Notes: generated by a model from the sequence alone, not told the origin. DNA of 49,864 bases from Methanobacterium sp. PtaB.Bin024 (GCA_002067065.1 MVPY01000042.1:2501-52364), one strand, 5' to 3'; counted from the first letter of the stretch, positions 9,068 to 21,165 are shown. Made by a program: numbers and translations.

Positions 9068-11056
9068 GTGACCAAGCCACAGAAGAAGAGTAAATTTGAA
9101 AGATTAAAGGTACTTATCAGACCTACCGGTAAACCATTGTGGGCAACGGCAGTAAAATCCTTTCTTTTGATGGCCTTAGCGGTTTTAATAGCTAGATTTT
9201 TAGGTTGGGATAATGGTCTTTCTGTGGTCGCACTCGTCACCATCGTGATAACCAGGATAATAGATATCGATCTCCCAGTTAGAAAGGTAGCTCCTCTGGC
9301 TTTTATTGGATTTATCATGGCCATGTTAGCTTTTACCAGTGTCTCTTTAGGATCAAGCAGTGATCTGGTTTTCATATTAATCACAGTTATCTGGGCTTTT
9401 TTTTGTATTTCTCTGTATATCTTCGGGAAATCAATTGGATTTTTTGGTTACATAATATTCGTCATGTACTTCATTGCGGTGATAGTGGTCAATGATAAAT
9501 CTACCACCATGGACTATATTTATTACTGTTTATTGGCCTTTTTAGTTGCTTCAATCCTGTTTATACCACGCTTATGGAAAATGAAACAGGATCTTCGTAA
9601 TAGGGTGGCAGTGGGGTTTATTCCTCAAAGTTCTTTACAGAGCGTATTAAAAAACCTACATGCACTTTCAGGGGTGCCGCTGGATTCTGCTGACTATGAA
9701 CTTTTTAGATTAGGAACCTATTTATCTGGTTTTCGAGAGTACAGTAAATTACTCTACTCTCGAATATCTGATGAATATCAGGATAAATTTAAAGAATACC
9801 TCGAGGATATAAATAAAACCAGCTTAGAGATAGGTGAAGCAATAATAAAAGGTAAAAAACAGGTTAATCTTGATGATTTAAATGAAGATGTTTCAAGTGT
9901 AAAGAAAACAACTGTAAATTCTGGTGAAAAAGATATTAATGCTTTCTTGGGTATCGGTTATCAGATGGTGGAGCTTCTTAAAAGATCTGCCGAGCTTTTA
10001 TCAGATGGAATATCCGGAGAAAAGTTAAAAATATTCACAACTAAAACATCCCTTAAGGATATTCTTAGGGCTAATTTCAACCTTAAAAATGTTTACATGC
10101 GGCATGCTGTACGTTTTGCACTGGCAATGACTGTAGGTCTTTTATTAGTTCATCTTACTCATGGTCGGGACGTTATATGGGTGACCATGGGTATTTTAAT
10201 CGTCATAAGGCCAGATGTAACCAGCACAATCAATAGTATGGTGGTAAGGGTTTTGTATAATTTACTGGCTATCATCATAGCCATTATCCTGGCATTTTTC
10301 TTCCCACATCAGATACTGTTGATATTTGCCCTTATCATGATTTTCTTAGCACTGGCATGGTTACCCAACTACGTTGGACCTTCAATAATGGCCCTTACTG
10401 TATTCACGGTATTGATCTGGCCCACTGGAACAGTTTTTGAAAACTCCATAGCCAGGATAATTGATATAACTTTAGGGGCCATAATCGCTATCATCTGTGC
10501 TTACGTTATTTTACCAAGCAGGGTTACCATGGATCTGCCGGGTCTGCTTGCAAGTACTCTCAAAGCTAATCAAGAGTACATGAAAACTGTAATAGTACCT
10601 CCAGAAAAGTACAATCACCAGAAAGCGGTTCAACAATTTAACAACTATTTATTACAGGAAAATAATCTAGAAGCTGCTATTGGAAAACTTCAGGATTTCT
10701 TCACTGACATAAGTAATGATATGTTAATTTATGAGGATATGATAGCTGTTAATCATAAGTTATTTGCTGATATATCGGTATTAGGTGCATTACAGGAGAA
10801 AAAACTGGTAAAAAATGTTCCCATTGATAATCAACCATTGACATCAATTATGGATGATCTGATAGGGGCAGTAGAAAGGGATGTTAAACCCAGAAAAACT
10901 TATCTGGATTCTTCTAATTTAGATGAAACATCATATGTTCGTAAAGATCTAGATCAGTACGTGTATTGGGTGATATCTGATATAGGGTTACTCCAGGAAT
11001 TAGTACGTTCTGGTTCAGATGAGTATATTTTTGGAAAATATAGAGACATAATCTGA
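9068..11056 (+). CDS. FUSC-family membrane protein (aromatic acid exporter-like)
   Basis: A 662-residue protein with a GTG start seven bases after GAGGGGG. The layout is two blocks of about six membrane helices (about residues 20-165 and 345-490), separated by a soluble helical region and followed by a soluble C-terminal region of about 170 residues. The second block, with RHAVRFALAMTVGLLLVHLTHGRDVIWVTMGILIVIRPD, matches the FUSC/YccS-type domain found in aromatic-acid and fusaric-acid exporters. It stands alone between comD and the TIGR04076 gene. The transported compound is unknown. Confidence 0.85.
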   Translation: MTKPQKKSKFERLKVLIRPTGKPLWATAVKSFLLMALAVLIARFLGWDNGLSVVALVTIVITRIIDIDLPVRKVAPLAFIGFIMAMLAFTSVSLGSSSDLVFILITVIWAFFCISLYIFGKSIGFFGYIIFVMYFIAVIVVNDKSTTMDYIYYCLLAFLVASILFIPRLWKMKQDLRNRVAVGFIPQSSLQSVLKNLHALSGVPLDSADYELFRLGTYLSGFREYSKLLYSRISDEYQDKFKEYLEDINKTSLEIGEAIIKGKKQVNLDDLNEDVSSVKKTTVNSGEKDINAFLGIGYQMVELLKRSAELLSDGISGEKLKIFTTKTSLKDILRANFNLKNVYMRHAVRFALAMTVGLLLVHLTHGRDVIWVTMGILIVIRPDVTSTINSMVVRVLYNLLAIIIAIILAFFFPHQILLIFALIMIFLALAWLPNYVGPSIMALTVFTVLIWPTGTVFENSIARIIDITLGAIIAIICAYVILPSRVTMDLPGLLASTLKANQEYMKTVIVPPEKYNHQKAVQQFNNYLLQENNLEAAIGKLQDFFTDISNDMLIYEDMIAVNHKLFADISVLGALQEKKLVKNVPIDNQPLTSIMDDLIGAVERDVKPRKTYLDSSNLDETSYVRKDLDQYVYWVISDIGLLQELVRSGSDEYIFGKYRDII

Positions 11057-11264
11057 TTTGAAGAATGAATAAATTTTTGGAGATTTTAACTAGGTAAAAA
11101 GAATAGAAATGGATAGATTGAATTCTATATAAGAAGTATAAAAAAAAGGAATGGTTTAAGTAATTATATTATCTAACCGGACATAAAATGGGTCTACATA
11201 TTAATCCAGTTCCTTTCTATCAAACCATCAAAAACTGCCTAACTACTATCCATGAAATGTTTCT

Positions 11265-11297
11265 CCCTAAACTTCTTAATCTTCCTAAACTTCTTAA
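11265..11297. repeat. 18-base tandem repeat, about 1.8 copies
   Basis: The unit CCTAAACTTCTTAATCTT is followed directly by CCTAAACTTCTTAAA. It lies in the AT-rich gap after the FUSC gene, just past the 3' end of the TIGR04076 gene. Probably slippage; no function inferred. Confidence 0.6.
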
Positions 11298-11334
11298 AAA
11301 TTCTTTATTACAATTTAATTTTCCTGTTAACCTA

Positions 11335-11649
11335 TTAATCTTCCACTTTTTCCAGTTTGAAAATTACTGGACGGATGCCATCAGTGCAACAGGCAATCAT
11401 GGTCTTATCATCCTTCATCCAGCCCTGGAAAATGTCTTCTGAAAAGTTGCCCCCGGTTAACAGGACAGATATAAACCTTAACAGGTCATTCCAGGCCCAG
11501 TCACAGAATCCTTCTGGTTTCTCCAGGCCAGTAACAAATTCTTGTCCTTCTTCAAATAATGTACAAGGAGTAACTTCATCCTGGCAGAATTCATGGGCCA
11601 GTTCACTATTCAAACTGGTTTTAAGGACTGTGATTTTACATTGGACCAT
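11335..11649 (-). CDS. TIGR04076 family protein
   Basis: A 104-residue protein with the family's landmarks: CTLFEEGQEFV near residue 30, PEGFCDWAWNDLLRF near 45-60 and the C-terminal TMIACCTDGIRPVIFKLE. The conserved cysteines and acidic residues suggest metal or cofactor binding, but no function is established for this family. No Shine-Dalgarno is seen before the ATG, while an AT-rich TATA-like stretch lies about 30 bases upstream, so it may be leaderless. It lies between the FUSC gene and comC. Confidence 0.85.
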   Translation of the reverse strand: MVQCKITVLKTSLNSELAHEFCQDEVTPCTLFEEGQEFVTGLEKPEGFCDWAWNDLLRFISVLLTGGNFSEDIFQGWMKDDKTMIACCTDGIRPVIFKLEKVED

Positions 11650-11730
11650 ATAAATACCTTTTTTTGGTAAAAATCATATTTATGGGTACATTTTTTGGTA
11701 TTTTGCTTATTTTCCACTATATTAATTCGC

Positions 11731-12759
11731 TTATGCACCGATAATATCGGCAGCATCTATACCCAACTTGGATGTGATTTCCCTAAGTTGTATTGCCAGA
11801 TTATCATCCAGGGGTATGCCCTCTTCCTGGTGGCGTTTCACATTCATGACCTCCATATCCCCAGGAATAAACACATTAGGAGTGGCTTTAACCTCGGCTA
11901 TGAAATCATCAACCTCGCTTTTAAAGTCATCCATATCCACAAACTTGGATGGATCTATAGCAGCGATAAGGTCTCCTTTGGTACACGCAACCTCGGGGTT
12001 GGCTGTTCCAGTCACAGCTTTACCATAAGATGCACTCACAAGGGGTCCGGCCATTATCTCAATCATAAATGCCAGAGCATATCCTTTATGAGCACCAAAG
12101 GGCAGTATTGAACCTTTAAGTGCTTCGCAGGGGTCGATGGTTGGGTTTCCCTCAGCATCAAGTGCCACATTTTCAGGTATCATCTCCCCACGCCTTTCAG
12201 CTTCCAGAAGTTTACCACGAGCCGAAGCAGAGGTGGCCATATCCACAGATACATAGTGACTGCCAGAGGGTATGCCAATGGCCAGGGGATTGGTTCCCAG
12301 GATGGGTTCTTTCCCACCTATGGGGGCCACTGCAGGTTCGGTGTTGGCAATGACTATGCCTATAAGATCCTCCATTATAGCCATGTCTGAGTAGTAACCA
12401 GCCACTCCAAAGTGGTTGGAATTGTGAACACCAACCATACCAATACCAGTCTTTTGGGCTTTTTCCATAGCCATTTCCATGGCACGATAGGTAACCACAT
12501 GTCCAAATCCATGGTTACCATTGATAAGGGCGGTGGCAGGATTATCCTTTTCAACAGTTATCTCGCTTTTAGGCTTTATATTACCTGCCGATATTCCTTT
12601 AATATACTGGGGGAACCTTCCCAGACCATGGGATGAAAAACCCTTCAAATCCGCGTCTAATGTAACCTCGGCAACGATGGATGCGTCTTCATCTGGCACA
12701 CCCAGCTGGGTTAACATTTCCATGATCAGGGATAATTCCTGTTCTGCTGTAATTTTCAT
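11731..12759 (-). CDS. comC: L-sulfolactate dehydrogenase (malate/lactate dehydrogenase family 2)
   Basis: A 342-residue member of the LDH2/MDHG2 NAD(P)-dependent oxidoreductase family. GFSSHGLGRFPQYI, VGVHNSNHFGVAGYY and GTNPLAIGIPSG are clear family motifs. Methanogen members of this type oxidise (R)-sulfolactate to sulfopyruvate for coenzyme M synthesis and may also act on malate. The start ATG follows GGAAGGTGA. Proximity to comD-comE supports the ComC assignment over a plain malate dehydrogenase. Confidence 0.88.
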   Translation of the reverse strand: MKITAEQELSLIMEMLTQLGVPDEDASIVAEVTLDADLKGFSSHGLGRFPQYIKGISAGNIKPKSEITVEKDNPATALINGNHGFGHVVTYRAMEMAMEKAQKTGIGMVGVHNSNHFGVAGYYSDMAIMEDLIGIVIANTEPAVAPIGGKEPILGTNPLAIGIPSGSHYVSVDMATSASARGKLLEAERRGEMIPENVALDAEGNPTIDPCEALKGSILPFGAHKGYALAFMIEIMAGPLVSASYGKAVTGTANPEVACTKGDLIAAIDPSKFVDMDDFKSEVDDFIAEVKATPNVFIPGDMEVMNVKRHQEEGIPLDDNLAIQLREITSKLGIDAADIIGA

Positions 12760-12805
12760 AAAATTTCACCTTCCTTATCTAGCAAATTCCGAATAAATCC
12801 AAATC

Positions 12806-13831
12806 TTAAAGTTCAATCAATTCTCCCTGGAATGTCTTAACTTCAACTTTTCCCTGGGAGTCATCTGCAACCCTACCAATTATCTGGGCAGGATGATGTT
12901 TTCTGATGATCTTAAGAGCATCAGAAACTTTATCCTCACTTAATATGACTGTAAATCCAACACCCATGTTGAAAACCCTGTACATCTCATCAATCCCCAC
13001 ATTCTGTGATGATATGAATTCAAATATGGGTGGAAGTGATGGTAAATCAGTTATATGGTAACTGAATCCTTTTTTAAGCCTTTTGAGATTGGTGAATCCT
13101 CCTCCAGTTATGTGGGCCAGGCCATGGACTTCCACTTCCTCCAGTAATTCCATGATGGCCTTTACATAGATGCGGGTGGGTTCCAGTAGTGCTTCCCCCA
13201 CAGTTATCTTCTCATCAGTTGGAAGGGGGTCATCCACACTAAGACAGGCTTTGTCAAAGAAAACCCGGCGTGCCAGGCTCAAACCGTTACTGTGAATACC
13301 GCTACTTTCTATTCCAATTATAACATCCCCATCCTGGATCCTGTCACCGGCAACAGTTTTATCCAAGTCAACCAGGCCGATTCCAGTGGCTGCAAGGTCA
13401 AAATTCCGAACAATCTCAGGTAATGAAGCTGTTTCCCCTCCGATCATGGCGGTGTTAGCCTGACGACACCCTTCAGCAAGTCCTTCTGCGATCTGACTGG
13501 CTGCTTCTGGGTCGGGTTTTTCCACTGCCAAGTAGTCTACCATGGCCAAGGGACGTGCTCCCACACAGATTAAGTCGTTTACCACCATGGCCACACAATC
13601 AATCCCCACGGTGTCATATTTGTCCATCATCTCCGCTACCAGGATCTTGCTCCCCACTCCATCGGTGCTCATGGCCAGGCCCTGGTTTCCCAGGCGAACC
13701 AGAGCAGCGAAATGACCACTTTCAGTGATAACATCCTGGTACTGGAGGGTTTCTTTTAGTTTTTGAGTTAGGGCAGAGACTGTGACCTCTTCCAGGTCGA
13801 TGTCCACCCCTGATTCTGAATAGGTTACCAA
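12806..13831 (-). CDS. purM: phosphoribosylformylglycinamidine cyclo-ligase
   Basis: A 341-residue AIR synthetase catalysing the ATP-dependent closure of FGAM to aminoimidazole ribotide. Key segments are STDGVGSKILVAEM, MVVNDLICVGARPL, MIGGETASLPE and AHITGGGFTNL. It starts with TTG, with GGTGATC just upstream, and no better in-frame ATG is nearby. It lies upstream of comC on the same strand with a 46-base gap. PurP is encoded further along the window. Confidence 0.95.
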   Translation of the reverse strand: MVTYSESGVDIDLEEVTVSALTQKLKETLQYQDVITESGHFAALVRLGNQGLAMSTDGVGSKILVAEMMDKYDTVGIDCVAMVVNDLICVGARPLAMVDYLAVEKPDPEAASQIAEGLAEGCRQANTAMIGGETASLPEIVRNFDLAATGIGLVDLDKTVAGDRIQDGDVIIGIESSGIHSNGLSLARRVFFDKACLSVDDPLPTDEKITVGEALLEPTRIYVKAIMELLEEVEVHGLAHITGGGFTNLKRLKKGFSYHITDLPSLPPIFEFISSQNVGIDEMYRVFNMGVGFTVILSEDKVSDALKIIRKHHPAQIIGRVADDSQGKVEVKTFQGELIEL

Positions 13832-13992
13832 TTAGATCACCAGATGAAGTAAAATAAATCAATAATAGTAGGTGTATAAAGTTATTTAGTCCAACTATTA
13901 ATAAACTTTTTAGATTCTCATGAACCAAAATACCACTAAATTTTAGTCATATACTAGTTCTTCAATCTTTTTTAGAACAAAAAAATACAATT

Positions 13993-14928
13993 TCACAGTT
14001 GGGCCAGTGGTTGGGGTCTGATCTTGAAATATGGGGTGGATGTGTGGCTTAAATCTGGCACAGATTTTTCATTTGAACCATTCAAAAGGAAGTTAACCAC
14101 AGTTATCAGAGCTTCAACTCCTATTCTACGAACATGATAATCTTCATCATCAAGGTATGTTTTCAAATGATGTAAATGCCCTCTTTCCATGAAAGTATGT
14201 GCATAAATATTTGCTAATCTTTCAATTGAATCTGTGGGTCTCCATTGGAAATTATAGATTTCGGAGTAGGGTATTATCCCTTCATCTGAAATATCTTCGA
14301 GACAGAAGTCTTCAACATCTTCTAGTTCAGGGAACAGTTCTTCTAGTTGGTTTGAAAAAATTATTTTATTTAATAGGACATTTAACTGTCTAAAACGTTT
14401 TATAAAAATTTTTTTAAATTTATTTGGTGAATCAGGGTGGGATTGTTGGTGGAGGGGTGATGATTTGATATATCTGATCCCTATTTTGGTATCTTTTTCT
14501 ATTTCAACAAAAATCTCCAAGATCATCTCAGATATCATCAGGTTATACATATTATCTGATATGAAATCTAATGAGTTTTCTGCAGCTTTATGTACTTCTG
14601 ATTCAGGGTCATCGCACATTTTTCTTAGATCTTTAATAATGAGTATGTGCAATGAGTCTTCTTTGAATAGGGGGTATAATCTTCCCAGACTGAAAGCTCT
14701 AACATCCTTTTTTGGATGTGAAATGAGGAATAAAATAAGTTTTAACCCTGATTTTGACTTCTGACTAGAGGCTTTGGTAATGATTTGTTTTAAATTTCCT
14801 TCCAGCTCAGCATGTACTGATGGTTCGTTATTTAGCAAATTTTCCTGGTTTTCCTGCCATTTTGTAGGGTGTGAATGTCCAAAAGCATCTGGGGGGGAAT
14901 TATTCTCTTTATAAATCACTTCGGCCAT
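13993..14928 (-). CDS. HEAT-like repeat protein, uncharacterised
   Basis: About 311 residues, soluble, mostly helical. Helical pairs such as LKLILFLISHPKKDVRAFSLGRL, DLRKMCDDPESEVHKAAENSL and HLKTYLDDEDYHVRRIGVEALI look like degenerate HEAT repeats at both ends, separated by an acidic middle region (ELFPELEDVEDFCLEDISDEG). No catalytic motif is seen. The ATG at 14928 was chosen because GGGGTGA lies eight bases before it; an in-frame GTG at 14937 overlaps that site. A long G tract lies about 210 bases upstream. A protein-protein interaction role is likely; the partner is unknown. Confidence 0.72.
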   Translation of the reverse strand: MAEVIYKENNSPPDAFGHSHPTKWQENQENLLNNEPSVHAELEGNLKQIITKASSQKSKSGLKLILFLISHPKKDVRAFSLGRLYPLFKEDSLHILIIKDLRKMCDDPESEVHKAAENSLDFISDNMYNLMISEMILEIFVEIEKDTKIGIRYIKSSPLHQQSHPDSPNKFKKIFIKRFRQLNVLLNKIIFSNQLEELFPELEDVEDFCLEDISDEGIIPYSEIYNFQWRPTDSIERLANIYAHTFMERGHLHHLKTYLDDEDYHVRRIGVEALITVVNFLLNGSNEKSVPDLSHTSTPYFKIRPQPLAQL

Positions 14929-15134
14929 ACAATTCACCCCGGATTTAAATATGATTTGTTAATTTAAAGTCCAGGTTATCGCAGCTTATTACATCCATAA
15001 TCATCTTATTGCATCTAATATTATGTGATGTTATGTAATTTAAACATTTTCAGTAATATCGTAAAGATGTTTGTATCATTCCCATTTCAATTGAGATGTG
15101 ATGTAATAATGAGAAAATAAAAAAATAAATGATT

Positions 15135-15152
15135 GGGGGGGGGGGGGGGGGG
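15135..15152. repeat. homopolymer tract of 18 G (18 C on the minus strand)
   Basis: An uninterrupted run of 18 G in otherwise AT-rich intergenic DNA, about 210 bases upstream of the minus-strand HEAT-like gene. Its exact length is uncertain, as sequencing and replication both slip in such tracts. Confidence 0.9.
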
Positions 15153-15202
15153 TTGTATTTTCTAATTTTGTTGTGGAGAGTTTGAAAATAGGGATTCAAT
15201 CT

Positions 15203-15236
15203 AAAAAAATTAAGAATATTGGTTCAATTAAAAAAA
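15203..15236 (-). terminator. double oligo-T terminator after the aCPSF1 gene
   Basis: Two runs of seven A on the plus strand (15203-15209 and 15230-15236), i.e. T-runs on the coding strand, 20-50 bases after the aCPSF1 stop. This fits U-rich archaeal termination. Confidence 0.45.
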
Positions 15237-15255
15237 TAAGGTTAATGGGAAGATT

Positions 15256-17160
<1,905 letters not shown>

Positions 17161-17241
17161 AACATCACTTCTAGAAAAATAGAAAACAGTTAAAACCCAT
17201 GAAAAAGGGTTTTTAAATAATATTCGATGAATATATTAAAA

Positions 17242-17877
<636 letters not shown>

Positions 17878-18111
17878 TACACCTCAAAAAAACATAAATA
17901 AAAAATAGCTTAGCTTTCTAGTTGCTACTTTAAAATTCATGGTATATAAATATTGCTAGTTAAATTTCACTAAAATTACCAGCTTTCTGTGTCCTTTTTT
18001 TAATGTCGGGCCTATATAAGTCTTTTCCTTATTCATTTTTTTAAGTCGTAGTTGACACTGTGGAGTTTCCAATTGCTATGAATTGATTTTCACAGATAAT
18101 AAGAAGGGTAT

Positions 18112-18119
18112 AAAAAAAA
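18112..18119 (-). terminator. oligo-T terminator after purP
   Basis: Eight A on the plus strand (T on the coding strand), about 45 bases beyond the purP stop; a probable U-rich terminator. Confidence 0.4.
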
Positions 18120-18163
18120 TGGGGATATTAATGAGGGGTTATTAAACCTTTTTGGAAAACCAA

Positions 18164-19261
18164 TCAGGTTATAATAGCATTTAAATTATCATCAGAAATT
18201 CCGGTTTTGATTTCACGAGATATTCTGCGTCCCATGCTCATGAATTCTCCGAAGAGGAGATAACTGTAGGCAGAGGTATGCATGAAGGTGTTGGTTCCTC
18301 CGTCTATACGGGCGCTCATTTCAAAGACGATAACTTCCACATCATCGTTAACCAGGGTCTGAAGGCAGAATGGGCCGTTCATACCTGGTGGCACCAGTTT
18401 TTTAGCACCTTCCACCAGGTTGTCTCCAATGTCAAAGACCTGGGTAAGTAAGGATTCTCTCATTACTACTGGATGGTTACCGGTTATTACATAGGAAGGG
18501 TCCATTCCAATATCTAGCTGGTCTTTGGCTGGGATTCTGCACAGTCCGTCGATGTTGGATTCAAAGCGGCTGTCCATACCCATAACTTCCACCTCATCTT
18601 TAAGGGCAGAGTAGAAATAGTGGATGCAGTAGTTACAACCGGAAACATATTCTTCAATATGGGCCAGTTCAACGTCTTCTTCGCTGATCCAGTTCCTTTT
18701 GAGCATGGAATCAATTTTTTCATGGAATTCCTCTGTGGATGAGGCTACAAAGTAACCACGACCTCCCCTTGCTCCAGGGAATTTCACCATAACTGTTCGA
18801 TCAATATCTGAAGGGTCATTATATTTATGAGGAATTCTGATGCCGGATTCAACCATCAATTTCCTTTCCAGATCTCTTTCTGCTTCCCATCGGAGTATAT
18901 CTCGATTACCGAACATTGGCACGTTGAAATCATCTTCAACCCTGTCCAAACCGGCATAGGCCACGAATGATCCGTGAGGGATCACGATACTGTTCATATC
19001 TCGCAATTCGTCCTGTACTTCGTCTTCTACAATGTCTTTAAACTTATCCACCATAATATAATCATCAGCTACTTGGAAGCGTTTGTAGGGGACTTCACGA
19101 CCTTTTTCACAGACCACTGCGGTGCGGAATCCCTCGTCTTTGGCTCCTTTTAATATGTGCAGGGAGGTGTGACTTCCAAGGGTGGCTATAGTTATTTCAT
19201 CCTTATCATATTCATTGAGGATGTCTAAAATTTCATCTCGGTTTACTTTACCCAAATACAT
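18164..19261 (-). CDS. purP: formate-dependent AICAR ligase (FAICAR synthetase)
   Basis: A 365-residue ATP-grasp enzyme. PurP uses formate and ATP to formylate AICAR, replacing the folate-dependent PurH step in methanogens. Landmarks: IATLGSHTSLHILKGAKDEGF at the N-terminus, VMVKFPGARGGRGYF in the ATP-grasp domain, GCNYCIHYFYS, and the C-terminal FEMSARIDGGTNTFM with metal ligands. The ATG directly follows GGAGGG; a TTG two codons on (19255) has better spacing and may be the real start. Note purM in the same window. Confidence 0.94.
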   Translation of the reverse strand: MYLGKVNRDEILDILNEYDKDEITIATLGSHTSLHILKGAKDEGFRTAVVCEKGREVPYKRFQVADDYIMVDKFKDIVEDEVQDELRDMNSIVIPHGSFVAYAGLDRVEDDFNVPMFGNRDILRWEAERDLERKLMVESGIRIPHKYNDPSDIDRTVMVKFPGARGGRGYFVASSTEEFHEKIDSMLKRNWISEEDVELAHIEEYVSGCNYCIHYFYSALKDEVEVMGMDSRFESNIDGLCRIPAKDQLDIGMDPSYVITGNHPVVMRESLLTQVFDIGDNLVEGAKKLVPPGMNGPFCLQTLVNDDVEVIVFEMSARIDGGTNTFMHTSAYSYLLFGEFMSMGRRISREIKTGISDDNLNAIIT

Positions 19262-19495
19262 CCCTCCATTTAAAACTCTATAAATTGATTTTTAGTTGTA
19301 GTGATAGTTATGTTTTGTGTCTTGACTTTTTATCAACAATTCTTCTTAAGGGAGTATCAAATAAAAAAATTTTACTGGAATAAAAAGTTGTTAACATGTT
19401 ATAATCAGATTAAAATTAACAAAAATATTTAATCTATCTAAAAAAAGTTAATTAACCCGTAACACCATAAAAAAAATCATTCAATCGTTTTTTAT
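19262..19495. other. AT-rich intergenic region between purP and the NuoE-like gene
   Basis: About 230 bases with A/T runs and no supported gene. It should hold the purP promoter and the terminator of the NuoE-like gene. Confidence 0.5.
19469..19476 (-). terminator. oligo-T terminator after the NuoE-like gene
   Basis: Eight A on the plus strand, 20 bases beyond the stop of the minus-strand gene; a U-rich terminator on the transcript. Confidence 0.4.
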
Positions 19496-19945
19496 CTATT
19501 TTCGCCTGCGAAAAATCTTTTTTATATCTTTAAGGGTTATGTTGGATTTGATATTATCGTTAACAGTGGCGCATGGGGCAAGGGCACAGCAACCAAGGCA
19601 ACCCACGGATTCCATGGAGTATTCCCCATCAGGGGTGACACCTTCATCTGGCATGTCTAAATGCCGTTTTATTCCATCTATAATGTTATCTGCACCTTTA
19701 ACATGGCATGCTGTGCCAGTGCAGACCATGATATGATTTTTTCCCCTGGGAGTGAATCTGAACTGTGAGTAAAAGGTTGCAACTCCATATATCTCGCTTT
19801 CAGGGACTCTGGTGAACAGGGATACATCTTTCATCATTTCTTCAGGAAGATATCCTAAATTGGATTGAATATCCTGCAGGATAGGGATTAAATCTGATTT
19901 TGTTCCCTGGTGTGATGATAATATTTCCGAAAGACCTTTTTCCAT
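19496..19945 (-). CDS. NuoE-like thioredoxin-fold [2Fe-2S] protein
   Basis: A 149-residue protein with the NuoE/HoxE architecture: an N-terminal helical bundle (DLIPILQDIQSNLGYLPEEMM...VPESEIYGVATFYSQFRF) and a thioredoxin-like ferredoxin domain with CTGTAC and GCLGCC (C-x4-C and C-x3-C), binding one [2Fe-2S] cluster. Such proteins normally pair with a NuoF-type FMN/NAD(P)H subunit. No NuoF, NuoG or hydrogenase gene lies beside it. AGGAGAATT precedes the ATG. Role: electron transfer with an unidentified partner. Confidence 0.9.
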   Translation of the reverse strand: MEKGLSEILSSHQGTKSDLIPILQDIQSNLGYLPEEMMKDVSLFTRVPESEIYGVATFYSQFRFTPRGKNHIMVCTGTACHVKGADNIIDGIKRHLDMPDEGVTPDGEYSMESVGCLGCCALAPCATVNDNIKSNITLKDIKKIFRRRK

Positions 19946-20100
19946 TAATAATTCTCCTAATTTTAAATTGTTTTCTATTGATATTTCATGGTTTTTATAG
20001 GTATCTTCAAAATCTGTAATTTACATTTTATCATCAGATGTCCGGATTATCATATGATCATTAACATATATACCAATGAAAAGTTCTATATCATACTCTT

Positions 20101-20844
20101 ATGAAGGGCAAGGTCATCGGCGACATCCTGGTTTTGAAAGATAATGCAGAAACCAATAGTACGGATAATCCCCAGGAACTTTTAAAAATTCCTGGTGTGA
20201 ATCGTGTGGTGCGTCTGGGCAGGATAAAAGGGCCTAAGAGAGAACCGGATGTGGAGGTTCTTATAGGTGAGGGTACAGAGACGGTTCACCGGGAAAATCA
20301 CTGTTTCTTTAAACTGGATGTTGCCAGAATAATGTGGTCCAAGGGAAACACCACAGAAAGAAAGAGGATGGCACAACTGGTTGAAGATGGGGAGACTGTT
20401 GTGGATCTTTTTGCTGGAATTGGATACTTCACCATACCCATGGCAGTGCATGGAAATCCTGGGAAAATATATGCAGTGGAGATAAATCCAGTGGCTCATG
20501 GTTATCTATCAGAAAATGTAAAGATAAATCAGGTACAAGACGTGGTTGAACCTATTCTAGGCGACTGCAGAGATGTTGCACCACGAAATGTTGCAGATAG
20601 GGTTTTAATGGGATACATTGGAAATACTGATGAGTACCTTGACGTGGCAATGGAGGTTCTCAAAAGTGAGGGCATAATCCATTATCATGAATCTGTGCCG
20701 GACAAACTGAAGTTTAAAAGACCTGCAGAAAGGGTTAAAATGGCAGCTTCGGAATTTGATGTGGATATCTTAAATCAGAGGGTTATCAAGAAGTATTCTC
20801 CCGGGGTTTATCATGTTGTGGTTGATGCCAGGATTATTAAATGA
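20101..20844 (+). CDS. taw2: tRNA(Phe) wyosine-pathway aminocarboxypropyltransferase
   Basis: A 247-residue class I SAM-dependent enzyme. Motif I VVDLFAGIGYFTIP is at about 100-113, followed by YAVEINPVAHGYLSENV. ADRVLMGYIGNT and IHYHESVP...RPAERVK fit the Taw2/Tyw2 branch rather than the Trm5 methyltransferases. Taw2 transfers the 3-amino-3-carboxypropyl group of SAM to 4-demethylwyosine at G37 of tRNA(Phe). No Shine-Dalgarno is visible; a TATA-like ACATATATA about 32 bases upstream suggests a leaderless or nearly leaderless transcript. Confidence 0.88.
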   Translation: MKGKVIGDILVLKDNAETNSTDNPQELLKIPGVNRVVRLGRIKGPKREPDVEVLIGEGTETVHRENHCFFKLDVARIMWSKGNTTERKRMAQLVEDGETVVDLFAGIGYFTIPMAVHGNPGKIYAVEINPVAHGYLSENVKINQVQDVVEPILGDCRDVAPRNVADRVLMGYIGNTDEYLDVAMEVLKSEGIIHYHESVPDKLKFKRPAERVKMAASEFDVDILNQRVIKKYSPGVYHVVVDARIIK

Positions 20845-21165
20845 TGATGTTGCGTGGATGGGATTAGTATTTGCTAAAGCACCATAAAATATGGTTTTTA
20901 AGATGAGTTGTTACTAACATGTGCGTATATTGATTTTTGCTTTTTAATAATAATGAAATTTCGATTTAGTGGGTTTATATGGATAAATATTGTTTTTAAT
21001 GGGTTAAAATAGGTTAAACTAATTTTTATTCCTTGATAAATCAATTTTAATGAGGATAATTGCTGGTATGATGAATAAGGGTATGATGAATAAATATATA
21101 ATATAGTTCGGACATATGTTGATAGCGTCAAACAATATTGTTTTAGTTCTGTAAGGGGGAGGACT
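20845..21165. other. intergenic region before the signalling cluster
   Basis: About 320 AT-rich bases with no supported gene. A long TATA-like stretch at about 21090-21104 (AAATATATAATATAG) and the strong AGGGGGAGG just before 21166 fit a promoter and ribosome binding site for the large sensor gene. Confidence 0.5.

Larger units (their letters stand above)
14929..15255. other. intergenic region containing an 18-base G tract
   Basis: About 330 bases between the HEAT-like gene and the 3' end of the aCPSF1 gene. It is AT-rich except for the G tract at 15135-15152. The part nearest the HEAT-like gene should hold that gene's promoter. Two A-runs at the other end (T-runs on the minus strand) probably terminate the aCPSF1 transcript. 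No gene seen. Confidence 0.6.

Noticed and set aside
11188..11442. 84-codon plus-strand ORF after the FUSC gene
   Set aside because: It overlaps the well-supported TIGR04076 gene antisense and includes the 18-base tandem repeat; no domain and no ribosome binding site.
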